Shown here: piece by piece, positions 44,765 to 52,598 of the stretch | Position numbering within the stretch: the first letter of the stretch is position 1 | Layout of the letters: every line of letters starts with the position of its first letter | Source: Arcobacter sp. F2176 | GTDB taxonomy: Bacteria; Campylobacterota; Campylobacteria; Campylobacterales; Arcobacteraceae | Reading direction: 5' to 3' | Length of the DNA: 64,000 nucleotides | Assembly (NCBI RefSeq): GCF_004116465.1 | Contig: NZ_PDJV01000012.1 | Coordinates: 1-64,000, forward strand | Notes under the pieces: generated by a model | Told to the model about the DNA's origin: nothing | Database searches by the model: none | What the model saw: the letters and a program-made list of their open reading frames with translations, nothing else | Made by a program: the position numbers and the translations under genes

Positions 44765-44804
44765 CAAATCGTACCTGTAAAGTTACTTCCTAAAGATTAA
44801 TAAA
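44765..44804 (+). repeat. attR: 40-bp direct repeat at right end
   Basis: Matches 31972-32011 with one difference. It is a stranded copy of the yciI 3' end, without the rest of the gene, next to the displaced yciI terminator. Confidence 0.92.
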
Positions 44805-44830
44805 AAGAGGTTCATTTTGCCTCTTTTTAT
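44802..44830 (+). terminator. original yciI terminator, displaced
   Basis: AAAAAGAGG (44802-44810) pairs with CCTCTTTTT (44820-44828). It follows the stranded yciI 3' end directly. Before insertion it would have ended the yciI transcript. Confidence 0.75.
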
Positions 44831-44901
44831 TATTTTCCTAAAAATTTCCTAAAAATACATAAGTGTAGTTTTTATTTAGTGTGATTTAACGCATATGGAT
44901 T

Positions 44902-44907
44902 TATAAT
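44902..44907 (+). promoter_or_regulatory. -10 element of the nickel transporter operon
   Basis: TATAAT lies 22 bases before the nikK ATG at 44930, with AAAAGGAAAC as ribosome site. No palindrome resembling a NikR box was found nearby. Confidence 0.5.
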
Positions 44908-44929
44908 CTTCAAAACTAAAAGGAAACAC

Positions 44930-45658
44930 ATGTTAAAAATTATTTCTACTCTTATTATGTTGCTTACACTATCACAAGCTCATTTCTTAACTTTTATGTC
45001 AAACAGTGATGTTGTTGATGATAAAAAAGATTCAACGCTTAATTTTGATATTTCATTTATACATCCTTTTGAGCAAAATGCAATGACAATGGAAAAGCCA
45101 AAATTATTTGTAAATAGTAATGATAATAAAATACCTGTAAGTGAAACTACTAAATTAGGCCACAAAGCATGGAGTGCAAAATATAAAATAAATATGCCAG
45201 GTGTATATAAATTTTTTGTTGAGCCACAAGCATATTTTGAACCAGCAGAAGGAAAGTATATTATTCATGTACCAAAACTAATTGTTGATGCTTATGGTTT
45301 AGAAGATGGTTGGGATGAACCTATTGGGTTAAAATATGAGATTGTACCAATGGTTAAACCTTTTGGATTATATGCAGGTAATTTATTTCAAGGAAAAGTT
45401 TTACACGATGGTAAACCAGCTAGTAATGTTGAAGTTGAAGTTGAACTATATAATGACTTTAATTTTAAAGCTCCAACTAGTAGTCATGTAACACAAGTTG
45501 TTAAAACTGATGCTAATGGTATTTTTTCTTTTGTTATGAATCACAAAGGATGGTGGGGATTTGCAGCTTTAATTGAAGAAGGGCAAATAAAAAATAAAGA
45601 AGATGGTAAAGAGTACCCTATAGAAAATGGTGCTTTACTTTGGATTAAGGCTTACTAG
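44930..45658 (+). CDS. nikK: DUF4198 periplasmic protein of nickel ECF transporter (NikK)
   Basis: A 242-residue DUF4198 protein with a signal peptide (about residues 1-17, ending in SQA before His18). Proteins of this kind are the periplasmic NikK component of nickel ECF transporters. His-rich sequence at the mature N-terminus (HFLTF) is typical and likely binds metal. Its stop overlaps the next start by one base (TAGTG), so the five genes 44930-47955 form one operon. Confidence 0.85.
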   Translation: MLKIISTLIMLLTLSQAHFLTFMSNSDVVDDKKDSTLNFDISFIHPFEQNAMTMEKPKLFVNSNDNKIPVSETTKLGHKAWSAKYKINMPGVYKFFVEPQAYFEPAEGKYIIHVPKLIVDAYGLEDGWDEPIGLKYEIVPMVKPFGLYAGNLFQGKVLHDGKPASNVEVEVELYNDFNFKAPTSSHVTQVVKTDANGIFSFVMNHKGWWGFAALIEEGQIKNKEDGKEYPIENGALLWIKAY

Positions 45659-46254
45659 TGCATATAGCTGATGGTGTCTTAACTTTAGAATCAACTATAA
45701 CTGTTAGCGCTATTAGTTTAGTTTGTTTATATGTTTCTATAAAATCTATAAAAGATGAAAAGATAACTTTAGCAGCAGCTATGAGTGCTATGTTTTTTAT
45801 AGCAACATTTATTCATGTCCCACTTGGTGTTACCCAAATACATTTAGTCCTTATTGGCGTGATTGGGATACTAATTGGGTGGATGAGTTTTATTAGTATT
45901 TTTATAGCTTTAGTACTTCAAGCTTTACTTTTAGGTTATGGAGGTGTTGTATCACTAGGAGTAAATCTTTTTGTTATGGGAATGCCGGCAATCATTGTGT
46001 ATTATTTATATAATATGGAAATTACTAATAAATTAAATGAAAAAGTAAAGTTTTTTTTAGTGGGATTTTTAGGCACATTTTTTGCAACACTTTTTTTAGC
46101 AATTATCTTACTTTTCTCAAAACCAGAGTATGAGTATGCTTCATATACTATATTTATAGTTGATTCAGGTGCTATGGTAATTGAAGGAATAATAAGTATG
46201 TTTTTATTGCAGTTTATCAAAAAAACTTATCCAAAAATTTTGAAGGCCAAATGA
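45658..46254 (+). CDS. nikM: ECF transporter substrate-binding membrane subunit (CbiM/NikM)
   Basis: A 198-residue CbiM/NikM. The N-terminus MHIADGVL, which provides the metal-binding His2 site after processing, is diagnostic. Several membrane helices follow. The start is GTG, sharing its first G with the nikK stop. Nickel rather than cobalt is inferred from NikK and NikL. Confidence 0.92.
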   Translation: MHIADGVLTLESTITVSAISLVCLYVSIKSIKDEKITLAAAMSAMFFIATFIHVPLGVTQIHLVLIGVIGILIGWMSFISIFIALVLQALLLGYGGVVSLGVNLFVMGMPAIIVYYLYNMEITNKLNEKVKFFLVGFLGTFFATLFLAIILLFSKPEYEYASYTIFIVDSGAMVIEGIISMFLLQFIKKTYPKILKAK

Positions 46255-46667
46255 TGAAATATATTTTTATAATTTTTATACTATTTTCTAGTGTATGGGC
46301 TCACAAATTAAATGTATTTTTAACAAATGAAGATAGTAATGTACATGTTTTTGCTTATTTTGCAAGTGGAGCAGTTTGTCAAAACTGTAGATTAATCATA
46401 AAAAATAAAGACAAAATTGTATTTGAAGATAAACTTGATAATAAGGGAAAATATACATACAATTCGAAGTTTAAAAATATAGATGTAATTGTTGATGCTG
46501 AAGGTGGACATATGGCCCAAGAGAAAATAGAAGTTTCTAAGCCACATACCCAAAGTCTAACAAAACATATACAAGAAGAAGAGACACAAAAATATTATAA
46601 AATAGTTATCTCTTTACTTTTAATTGGTATAATATTTTTCCTAATCAAAAAAGTAAAGAGAAAATGA
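46251..46667 (+). CDS. nikL: NikL-like nickel transporter component
   Basis: A 138-residue protein with a signal/anchor segment, a short periplasmic domain starting AHKLNVFLTNEDSNVHVFAYF, and a C-terminal membrane helix (about residues 116-134). It has a CxxC pair in VCQNC. It overlaps cbiM by four bases. The layout and position match NikL. Confidence 0.8.
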   Translation: MMKYIFIIFILFSSVWAHKLNVFLTNEDSNVHVFAYFASGAVCQNCRLIIKNKDKIVFEDKLDNKGKYTYNSKFKNIDVIVDAEGGHMAQEKIEVSKPHTQSLTKHIQEEETQKYYKIVISLLLIGIIFFLIKKVKRK

Positions 46668-47311
46668 ACGAATATCCAATTAAATTATTAGTTTCACTTA
46701 TTTATTCTGCAATTGTAGCTTTTTCTTTTCATATAGAATATATTTTTTTATTGCCAATATTTTTTATGCTAATTGTTGAGTATAAAGAGGTATTATCTAT
46801 TTTAAAAAAACTTGCTTTAATAAATCTATTTATAATTTTCTTAGTTGTTTTTGTAGCCTTCCATGATATAAATAAAGCAATTGAGCTTTTTTTTAGAACA
46901 AATTTTATTTTGTTATTTAATTTACTGGTTTTTTATAAATCAAAAGGTTATGACATAGTAAGAGGTTTTAATTCACTTCGATTTCCAAAAAAGTTTGTGA
47001 CAATATTTTATTTTTCTATTGTGATGATCGAATATCTTTTTAAAGAATTTAAAACAATAAAAGCAACACTTAGACTTAGAGGATTTCATGCTAGAAGTAA
47101 TCTTTTTAGTTACCAAACTTATGGAAATGTATTTGCAATGATGTTTATAAAATCAATTAGAAAATCTGAAGAGATGAGAGATAGTTTGATTTCAAGAGGA
47201 TTTAATGGTGAGATTTATCTACTTGAAATGCCCTCAAAAAATAAAAACTATATTATCCTTTCAATTTTAGTATTTATTGTTGCAATTAATAAAATGGTGG
47301 TAAGTCTATGA
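46664..47311 (+). CDS. nikQ: ECF transporter T-component (CbiQ/NikQ)
   Basis: A 215-residue polytopic T component that couples the ATPase to NikM. The conserved cytoplasmic motifs are ATLRLRGFHARS and MRDSLISRGFNGE (the two xxRG signatures). It overlaps its neighbours by four bases on each side. Confidence 0.88.
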   Translation: MNEYPIKLLVSLIYSAIVAFSFHIEYIFLLPIFFMLIVEYKEVLSILKKLALINLFIIFLVVFVAFHDINKAIELFFRTNFILLFNLLVFYKSKGYDIVRGFNSLRFPKKFVTIFYFSIVMIEYLFKEFKTIKATLRLRGFHARSNLFSYQTYGNVFAMMFIKSIRKSEEMRDSLISRGFNGEIYLLEMPSKNKNYIILSILVFIVAINKMVVSL

Positions 47312-47955
47312 GTTGTTCTGTTAATGTAAGAGATGTAAATTATTCATGTGAAAGCAAAAGTTTGTTGGAAAATATAAATTTAAATGTAGGACATGAAGAA
47401 AAAGTTGCTGTTGTTGGAGCAAATGGAAGTGGGAAAAGTACTTTACTTAAAATAATTGCAGGTTTAATCTCTCCTTCAAGTGGCTATATTGAAATATTCC
47501 ATGACAAAATGGGCTCACTAAAAGATTTTAGAAAATATAGAAGTGATATAGGATATCTACCCCAAGATGTTTCAAATCATTTTTTATGCCCAACTGTAAT
47601 AGAAGATGTGATGTTTGCTTTAAGGGCAAAAGGTGTATCAAAAGATGAATCATATACAAAAGCTAGCGAAGTTTTGGAAAACCTAAATATAAAGAAGTTA
47701 GAAAATAGGATTATACATGAATTAAGTGGCGGTGAGCAGAAGATCGTAGCCTTAGCTGGGATTCTTATTACCAAACCAAAAATATTGCTTTTTGATGAGC
47801 CTACGAATGATTTAGATGAGAAAAGTGAAAATACTATATGTGAGATTTTAAATTCTATAAAAAAATCTATGATAATCGTATCCCATCACAAAAGTTTCAT
47901 TGATAAACTTACACTTACAATATATAGATTAAATAAAAGTTTGATAAAGGAATAA
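47308..47955 (+). CDS. nikO: ECF transporter ATP-binding subunit (CbiO/NikO)
   Basis: A 215-residue ABC ATPase. Walker A is GANGSGKST, the Q-loop is GYLPQDVSNHF, the signature is LSGGEQKIV, Walker B is ILLFDEPTNDL and the switch is VSHH. It ends the nickel uptake operon. Confidence 0.92.
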   Translation: MSCSVNVRDVNYSCESKSLLENINLNVGHEEKVAVVGANGSGKSTLLKIIAGLISPSSGYIEIFHDKMGSLKDFRKYRSDIGYLPQDVSNHFLCPTVIEDVMFALRAKGVSKDESYTKASEVLENLNIKKLENRIIHELSGGEQKIVALAGILITKPKILLFDEPTNDLDEKSENTICEILNSIKKSMIIVSHHKSFIDKLTLTIYRLNKSLIKE

Positions 47956-48001
47956 GCCAAAGGCTAATAAAATATATCAATAAAGTATAAAGTTGGTAAA
48001 C

Positions 48002-48511
48002 ATGAAAAACAATATTGATATAGTAATGTTAGGTGACTCTCTTACATCAAGGGGAGAGTGGGATGTTCTTCTTTACCCCAAAAAAATTATAAACCTTGGT
48101 CATGATGCTGATACTACAGTTGATATTTTAGCTAGATTAGATTTAGCTATTGAAGTTCACTCTAAATGTATTTATCTAATGATTGGTATTAATGATATGA
48201 ATTCTTATAAGAGTTTAGACAAAATTTTTGAGAATTATATCCAAATATTAAATAGATTGAAAATCAAATCTACTTCAAAAGTTTTTGTACAATCTGTACT
48301 TTATACACAAATGAACTCTTTTAATAAAAAAGTAAAAGAAATCAATATCAAACTCAAAGAGTATTGTAATGACAATAATCTTACTTTTATAGATTTAAAT
48401 GAGAATTTATCAAGGGATGAGGTTTTGTTAAATATTTATACAACAGATGGTTTACATTTAAATATGAAAGCTTATATTGAGTGGGCAAACAAAATTAGAA
48501 GCTATTTTTAA
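48002..48511 (+). CDS. SGNH/GDSL-family hydrolase
   Basis: A 169-residue SGNH hydrolase with motifs VMLGDSLT (nucleophile Ser), LGHDADT (Gly block), GINDM (Asn block) and DGLHLN (Asp-His pair). No signal peptide, so a cytoplasmic esterase or lipase-like role. The start at ATG 48002 is preferred over an in-frame TTG at 47993. The 3' end overlaps the convergent membrane gene by 17 bases. Substrate unknown. Confidence 0.85.
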   Translation: MKNNIDIVMLGDSLTSRGEWDVLLYPKKIINLGHDADTTVDILARLDLAIEVHSKCIYLMIGINDMNSYKSLDKIFENYIQILNRLKIKSTSKVFVQSVLYTQMNSFNKKVKEINIKLKEYCNDNNLTFIDLNENLSRDEVLLNIYTTDGLHLNMKAYIEWANKIRSYF

Positions 48512-49052
48512 AACTTTTAAATAGTAGCTCTTTATGATTTGTTGCTGTATCTTGATTCAGTATCATAAAGACAAAATTATCATTTAAAAAGTGAGTATAA
48601 AATTTCTCTATTTTAGGATAGGTATAGCTTTTTTTCACAGATGGATAAATATACTTTTTCGCAGGATAAAACTGCATTACCACATATAGAAAAAGCGTAC
48701 TTAAAACACTTATTTCAATTACTGTTATAACTTTTGCCAACAAAGATTTGATATTTTGACTATCAATAAATTTTGAAAGTATTTTAAATATAAAATCCCA
48801 TCCAAAATATAGTATTAATAGATTTATGGCAAAGGCAATTAATATAAGAGTAGTATATGTATCTGCTTTTGTTATATGAAATTTTTGTAATAAGGTTGCA
48901 CTTTCAGGAGCAAATTTTGCAGAGATTGAAAGTATAAAAAAGATTTTAAAATATTCAAATATTTTTAGATAAGTTTTTTGTACATAAGAGTGATAAATTA
49001 GGAAAAATAGTATTAAAAAGAATATAAAATCTAGTATGTTATAAAATGTCAT
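48495..49052 (-). CDS. membrane protein, CvpA-like layout
   Basis: A 185-residue protein with about four membrane helices (near residues 5-20, 35-50, 65-85 and 105-125) and a C-terminal soluble tail. The order of helices recalls CvpA-family proteins, but no decisive motif is seen. It lies downstream of lpd on the same strand, 29 bases away. Confidence 0.55.
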   Translation of the reverse strand: MTFYNILDFIFFLILFFLIYHSYVQKTYLKIFEYFKIFFILSISAKFAPESATLLQKFHITKADTYTTLILIAFAINLLILYFGWDFIFKILSKFIDSQNIKSLLAKVITVIEISVLSTLFLYVVMQFYPAKKYIYPSVKKSYTYPKIEKFYTHFLNDNFVFMILNQDTATNHKELLFKSFKNSF

Positions 49053-49081
49053 TCATAATTATAACATAACTAAAAAGAGTT

Positions 49082-50851
49082 TTATCTCTTTTTAGCTTTT
49101 GCATTTGGTAAGTCTGTAATACTTCCGTGGAATATTTCAGCTGCCATACCAACTGATTCATGTAAAGTAGGGTGTGCATGAATTGTAAGTGCAATATCTT
49201 CTGCATCACAATCCATTTCAAGTGCTAGTGAAATTTCACCAAGTAATTCACCTGCATTATCTCCAACAAGTGCTCCACCAATTAGTTGGTGAGTATCTTT
49301 ATCAAAAATAAGTTTAGTCATACCATCACTTGAAACATCACTTGCCAATGCTCTACCTGATGCTGACCATGGGAAAGTTGATACCTCATAGTTTACACCA
49401 GCTGCTTTTGCTTCATTTTCAGTCATACCAGCCCAAGCGATTTCTGGGAAAGTATAAGCGATACTTGGAATTTGTTTTGGTTCAAAGAATACTTTTTCAC
49501 CAGCTATTACTTCAGCTGCCACATGACCTTCATGTACTGCTTTGTGTGCAAGCATAGGTTGCCCAACAATATCTCCAATTGCATAGATATTTGGTACATT
49601 TGTTCTCATTTGATTGTCAACTTTTATGATTCCATAATCATCAACATTCACTCCACAATTTTGAAGGTCTAGTTTATTACCATTTGCACTTCTTCCCATT
49701 GCTACAAGAATTGCATCATAAGCTACTGCACCTTCTGGTGCATTTTTACCTTTGAATTCAACATAAACACCATCTTGTTTTGGGATGATTGATTGTGCTT
49801 GAGTTTCAAACATTACATTAAATCTTTTTACATTTGATTTAGTATACATTTTAACTATATCAGCATCAGTTCCGCTCATTAGTTGTTTACCTCTAACTAC
49901 GAAGTCAACTTGGCTTCCTAATTTTTGATAAACAGTTCCCATTTCAAGTCCGATAATTCCTCCACCCATAACTAGAAGTCTTTTTGGTACTTCTTTTACT
50001 TCTAAGGCATCAGTAGAATCCCAAATTCTAGGATCTTCATGAGGTATAAATGACATTTTAGAGCTTTGAGATCCAGCTGCAATAATACAATTATCAAAAG
50101 TAACTTTTGTTTGTTTACCTTCAACATCAGTATGCTCAACGATAACAGAGTTATTATCTAAAAACTTAGCATAACCTTGTACTACTGTTACTTTTCTCAT
50201 CTTAGCCATTGCACCTAAACCATCAGTTAGTTTTTTTACAACGCCACTTTTATAAGCTGCAACTCCTGGTAAATCAATCTCAGGTTTTGAAAACTTGATA
50301 CCTGCATGTGAAATGTGTTCTGCTTCTTCCATAACTTTTGCCACATGAAGAAGTGCTTTAGATGGAATACAACCAACATTTAGACAAACTCCACCTAGTG
50401 TTGGATATCTTTCCACTAAAACTGTATCTAAACCTAAATCTGCACATCTAAAAGCAGCAGAATAACCACCAGGTCCTGCTCCTATTACTAGTACTTGACC
50501 TTTTACTTCACCTGCACCATCAGTATTTGTAGAAGTTTTTGCTGGCTCAGTTTTAGCTTTTGGTGCTTCTTGCACTTTTTCTTCAACAGCTGGTGTTGCT
50601 GAAGCTTCATCTTCTATTTCAATTCTTGCAATTAAATCACCAGAGTTAACTTTATCTCCAACTTTTACAAGAATCTCTTTTATAATACCACCGTGAGTAG
50701 TTGGAACATCCATAGAGGCTTTTTCAGTCTCTAGGGTAATAAGTCCATCTTCTTCTTCTACTTTATCTCCAATACTAACCATAACATCGATTAAATCAAC
50801 ATCATTATCAGCACCTAAATCAGGAATTAAAATATCTATAACTTTACTCAT
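49082..50851 (-). CDS. lpd: dihydrolipoyl dehydrogenase (E3) with N-terminal lipoyl domain
   Basis: A 589-residue E3. Residues 1-80 form a lipoyl domain with the lipoyl Lys in [11 protein letters not shown] linker rich in Ala, Glu and Lys follows. Then the flavoprotein: GAGPGGYSAAFR (FAD), the redox disulfide GGVCLNVGCIPSKA, GGGIIGLEMG (NAD) and the C-terminal HAHPTLHES with the catalytic His. It reoxidises dihydrolipoyl groups of the pyruvate dehydrogenase complex. It follows aceF by 9 bases. Confidence 0.95.
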   Translation of the reverse strand: MSKVIDILIPDLGADNDVDLIDVMVSIGDKVEEEDGLITLETEKASMDVPTTHGGIIKEILVKVGDKVNSGDLIARIEIEDEASATPAVEEKVQEAPKAKTEPAKTSTNTDGAGEVKGQVLVIGAGPGGYSAAFRCADLGLDTVLVERYPTLGGVCLNVGCIPSKALLHVAKVMEEAEHISHAGIKFSKPEIDLPGVAAYKSGVVKKLTDGLGAMAKMRKVTVVQGYAKFLDNNSVIVEHTDVEGKQTKVTFDNCIIAAGSQSSKMSFIPHEDPRIWDSTDALEVKEVPKRLLVMGGGIIGLEMGTVYQKLGSQVDFVVRGKQLMSGTDADIVKMYTKSNVKRFNVMFETQAQSIIPKQDGVYVEFKGKNAPEGAVAYDAILVAMGRSANGNKLDLQNCGVNVDDYGIIKVDNQMRTNVPNIYAIGDIVGQPMLAHKAVHEGHVAAEVIAGEKVFFEPKQIPSIAYTFPEIAWAGMTENEAKAAGVNYEVSTFPWSASGRALASDVSSDGMTKLIFDKDTHQLIGGALVGDNAGELLGEISLALEMDCDAEDIALTIHAHPTLHESVGMAAEIFHGSITDLPNAKAKKR

Positions 50852-50860
50852 TTCTCTTCC

Positions 50861-52588
50861 TTACAGACTTAATAGTCTAATATCACTTAATAGTTGTGAT
50901 AAAGTAGTTGTAAATCTTGCACCATCAGCACCATCGATTACTTTATGATCATAAGATAATGATAACGGTAAAGTTAATCTTGGTATGAAGTTTTCACCAT
51001 TCCATACTGGTTTCATTTCAGATTTTGATAATCCTAAGATTGCAACTTCAGGAGCATTGATAATTGGAGTGAATTTAGTTCCACCAATTCCACCTAAAGA
51101 TGAGATTGTAAATGAAGCACCTTGCATATCAGCAGATTTTAGTTTACCTTCTCTTGCTTTTTTAGAAATCTCAGCCATTTCAATAGCTATTTCTTTAAAT
51201 CCTTTTTTATCAACATCTCTAATTACTGGAACCATAAGACCATTTGGAGTGTCAACTGCAATTGCAATATGGAAATATTTTTTCATAATTAAATTTTGTC
51301 CATCAGCACTTAATGATGAATTAAATTTAGGATGAATAGCTAAGGCTTTTGCCACAGCTTTAACCACAAATACTAAAGGTGAAAGTTTAAACCCATCAGC
51401 AATAGCATTTTGTGCTTTTCTAAAGCTTTCTAGTTCTGTAATATCAGCTTCATCAAATTGTGTTACATGAGGAATTGATACCCAGTTTCTATGTAAACTT
51501 GGTCCTGAAATTTTTTGGATTCTACTTAACTCAACAGTTTCAATTTCACCAAATTGTGAGAAATCTACTTCTTTAAGTTCTGGTAGATTAAATCCTAATC
51601 CACTTCCAGATGCACTTGCTGGTTTATTTAGTTGCTCTTTTACATAAGCTTTGATATCTTCTTTTAGAATTCTACCTTTTTTAGCGCTTCCTTTTACAAA
51701 ACCTAAATCAACACCAAATTCTCTTGCTATTTTTCTTACACTTGGACTTGCATAAACTTTTTTAGCTTTTTGAGATAATACACTTGTGTCTTCTTTAACA
51801 GTTGCTGTTGCAACAGCTGCTTGTAAAGTTGCAGGTGCTTTTTTCTCTTCTTTTGGAGCTTCTTGTTTAGGTGCTTGTGCTGGAGTTGGAACTTTACTTT
51901 CCATAACTACAGTTTTAACCATCTTAGCAATTAAGTCACCAGAGTTTACTTTATCTCCAACTTTAACAAAAAGTTCTAAAATCTCACCTGCAAATGGAGC
52001 AGGTACATCCATAGATGCTTTTTCAGTTTCAAGTGTAATTAAACCGTGTTCTGCTTCAACTGTATCACCTACATTAACCATAACATCAATTAAATCAACA
52101 TCTTTATCTGCACCTAAATCAGGAATATGAACTTCTTCAATTACTGAACAAATAGTTTGATCTTGGATCAGTTGACAAGAAACTTGTGCACCTGAAGCTG
52201 AAATTGCTTGAAGTTCTGCTTCTGCTGATTTTAAATCCATTGGACCAGAACTAGCAGGAGCAGAAGCAGCTGGTGCTTCTTTTTTCTCTTCAGTTTTAGG
52301 AGCTGGTGCCGCAGCTTCAGCTGGAGCTTCTTCACTACTTGCTTCATCTTGGATTTCAACTCTTGCAATTAAATCACCAGAATTTACTTTATCTCCAACT
52401 TTCACAAGTATTTCTTTTATAACACCTGCATGAGTTGTAGGAACATCCATAGATGCTTTTTCAGTCTCAAGTGTAATTAAACCATCTTCAACTTCAACAG
52501 TATCACCAACACTAACCATAATGTCAATTAAATCAACATCTTTGTCAGCCCCTAAATCAGGAATATAAATATCTTGAATTGTACTCAT
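50861..52588 (-). CDS. aceF: pyruvate dehydrogenase E2, dihydrolipoyl acetyltransferase
   Basis: A 575-residue E2 with two lipoyl domains (about residues 3-80 and 150-225), each with [11 protein letters not shown] peripheral-subunit-binding domain ([16 protein letters not shown]) and the catalytic acetyltransferase core follow. The core ends with [18 protein letters not shown], holding the catalytic His and Asp. The segment between the lipoyl domains contains an unusual non-repetitive stretch with two Cys. Middle gene of aceE-aceF-lpd. Confidence 0.95.
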   Translation of the reverse strand: MSTIQDIYIPDLGADKDVDLIDIMVSVGDTVEVEDGLITLETEKASMDVPTTHAGVIKEILVKVGDKVNSGDLIARVEIQDEASSEEAPAEAAAPAPKTEEKKEAPAASAPASSGPMDLKSAEAELQAISASGAQVSCQLIQDQTICSVIEEVHIPDLGADKDVDLIDVMVNVGDTVEAEHGLITLETEKASMDVPAPFAGEILELFVKVGDKVNSGDLIAKMVKTVVMESKVPTPAQAPKQEAPKEEKKAPATLQAAVATATVKEDTSVLSQKAKKVYASPSVRKIAREFGVDLGFVKGSAKKGRILKEDIKAYVKEQLNKPASASGSGLGFNLPELKEVDFSQFGEIETVELSRIQKISGPSLHRNWVSIPHVTQFDEADITELESFRKAQNAIADGFKLSPLVFVVKAVAKALAIHPKFNSSLSADGQNLIMKKYFHIAIAVDTPNGLMVPVIRDVDKKGFKEIAIEMAEISKKAREGKLKSADMQGASFTISSLGGIGGTKFTPIINAPEVAILGLSKSEMKPVWNGENFIPRLTLPLSLSYDHKVIDGADGARFTTTLSQLLSDIRLLSL

Positions 52589-52598
52589 CTTCTACTCC

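Larger units (their letters stand above)
31972..44804. mobile_element. integrative mobilizable element inserted in the 3' end of yciI
   Basis: The element is bounded by 40-bp direct repeats, 31972-32011 and 44765-44804, with one mismatch. It is about 12.8 kb long. A tyrosine integrase lies next to the left repeat. A MobV relaxase with an oriT-like repeat, a DUF4373-type protein and an AlpA-like protein lie near the right repeat. Copies of TTACGGTA lie inside both ends. There are no phage structural or type IV secretion genes, so it would need a helper for transfer. Cargo includes pyrC, hisI-ribA, dksA-like and DUF1826 genes. Confidence 0.88.

Noticed and set aside
31972-44804. Prophage
   Set aside because: There are no capsid, tail, terminase or lysis genes. 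The relaxase and oriT-like repeat point to a mobilizable element.
44829-44929. NikR box upstream of the nickel transporter operon
   Set aside because: No spaced inverted repeat was found between the old yciI terminator and the nikK start.
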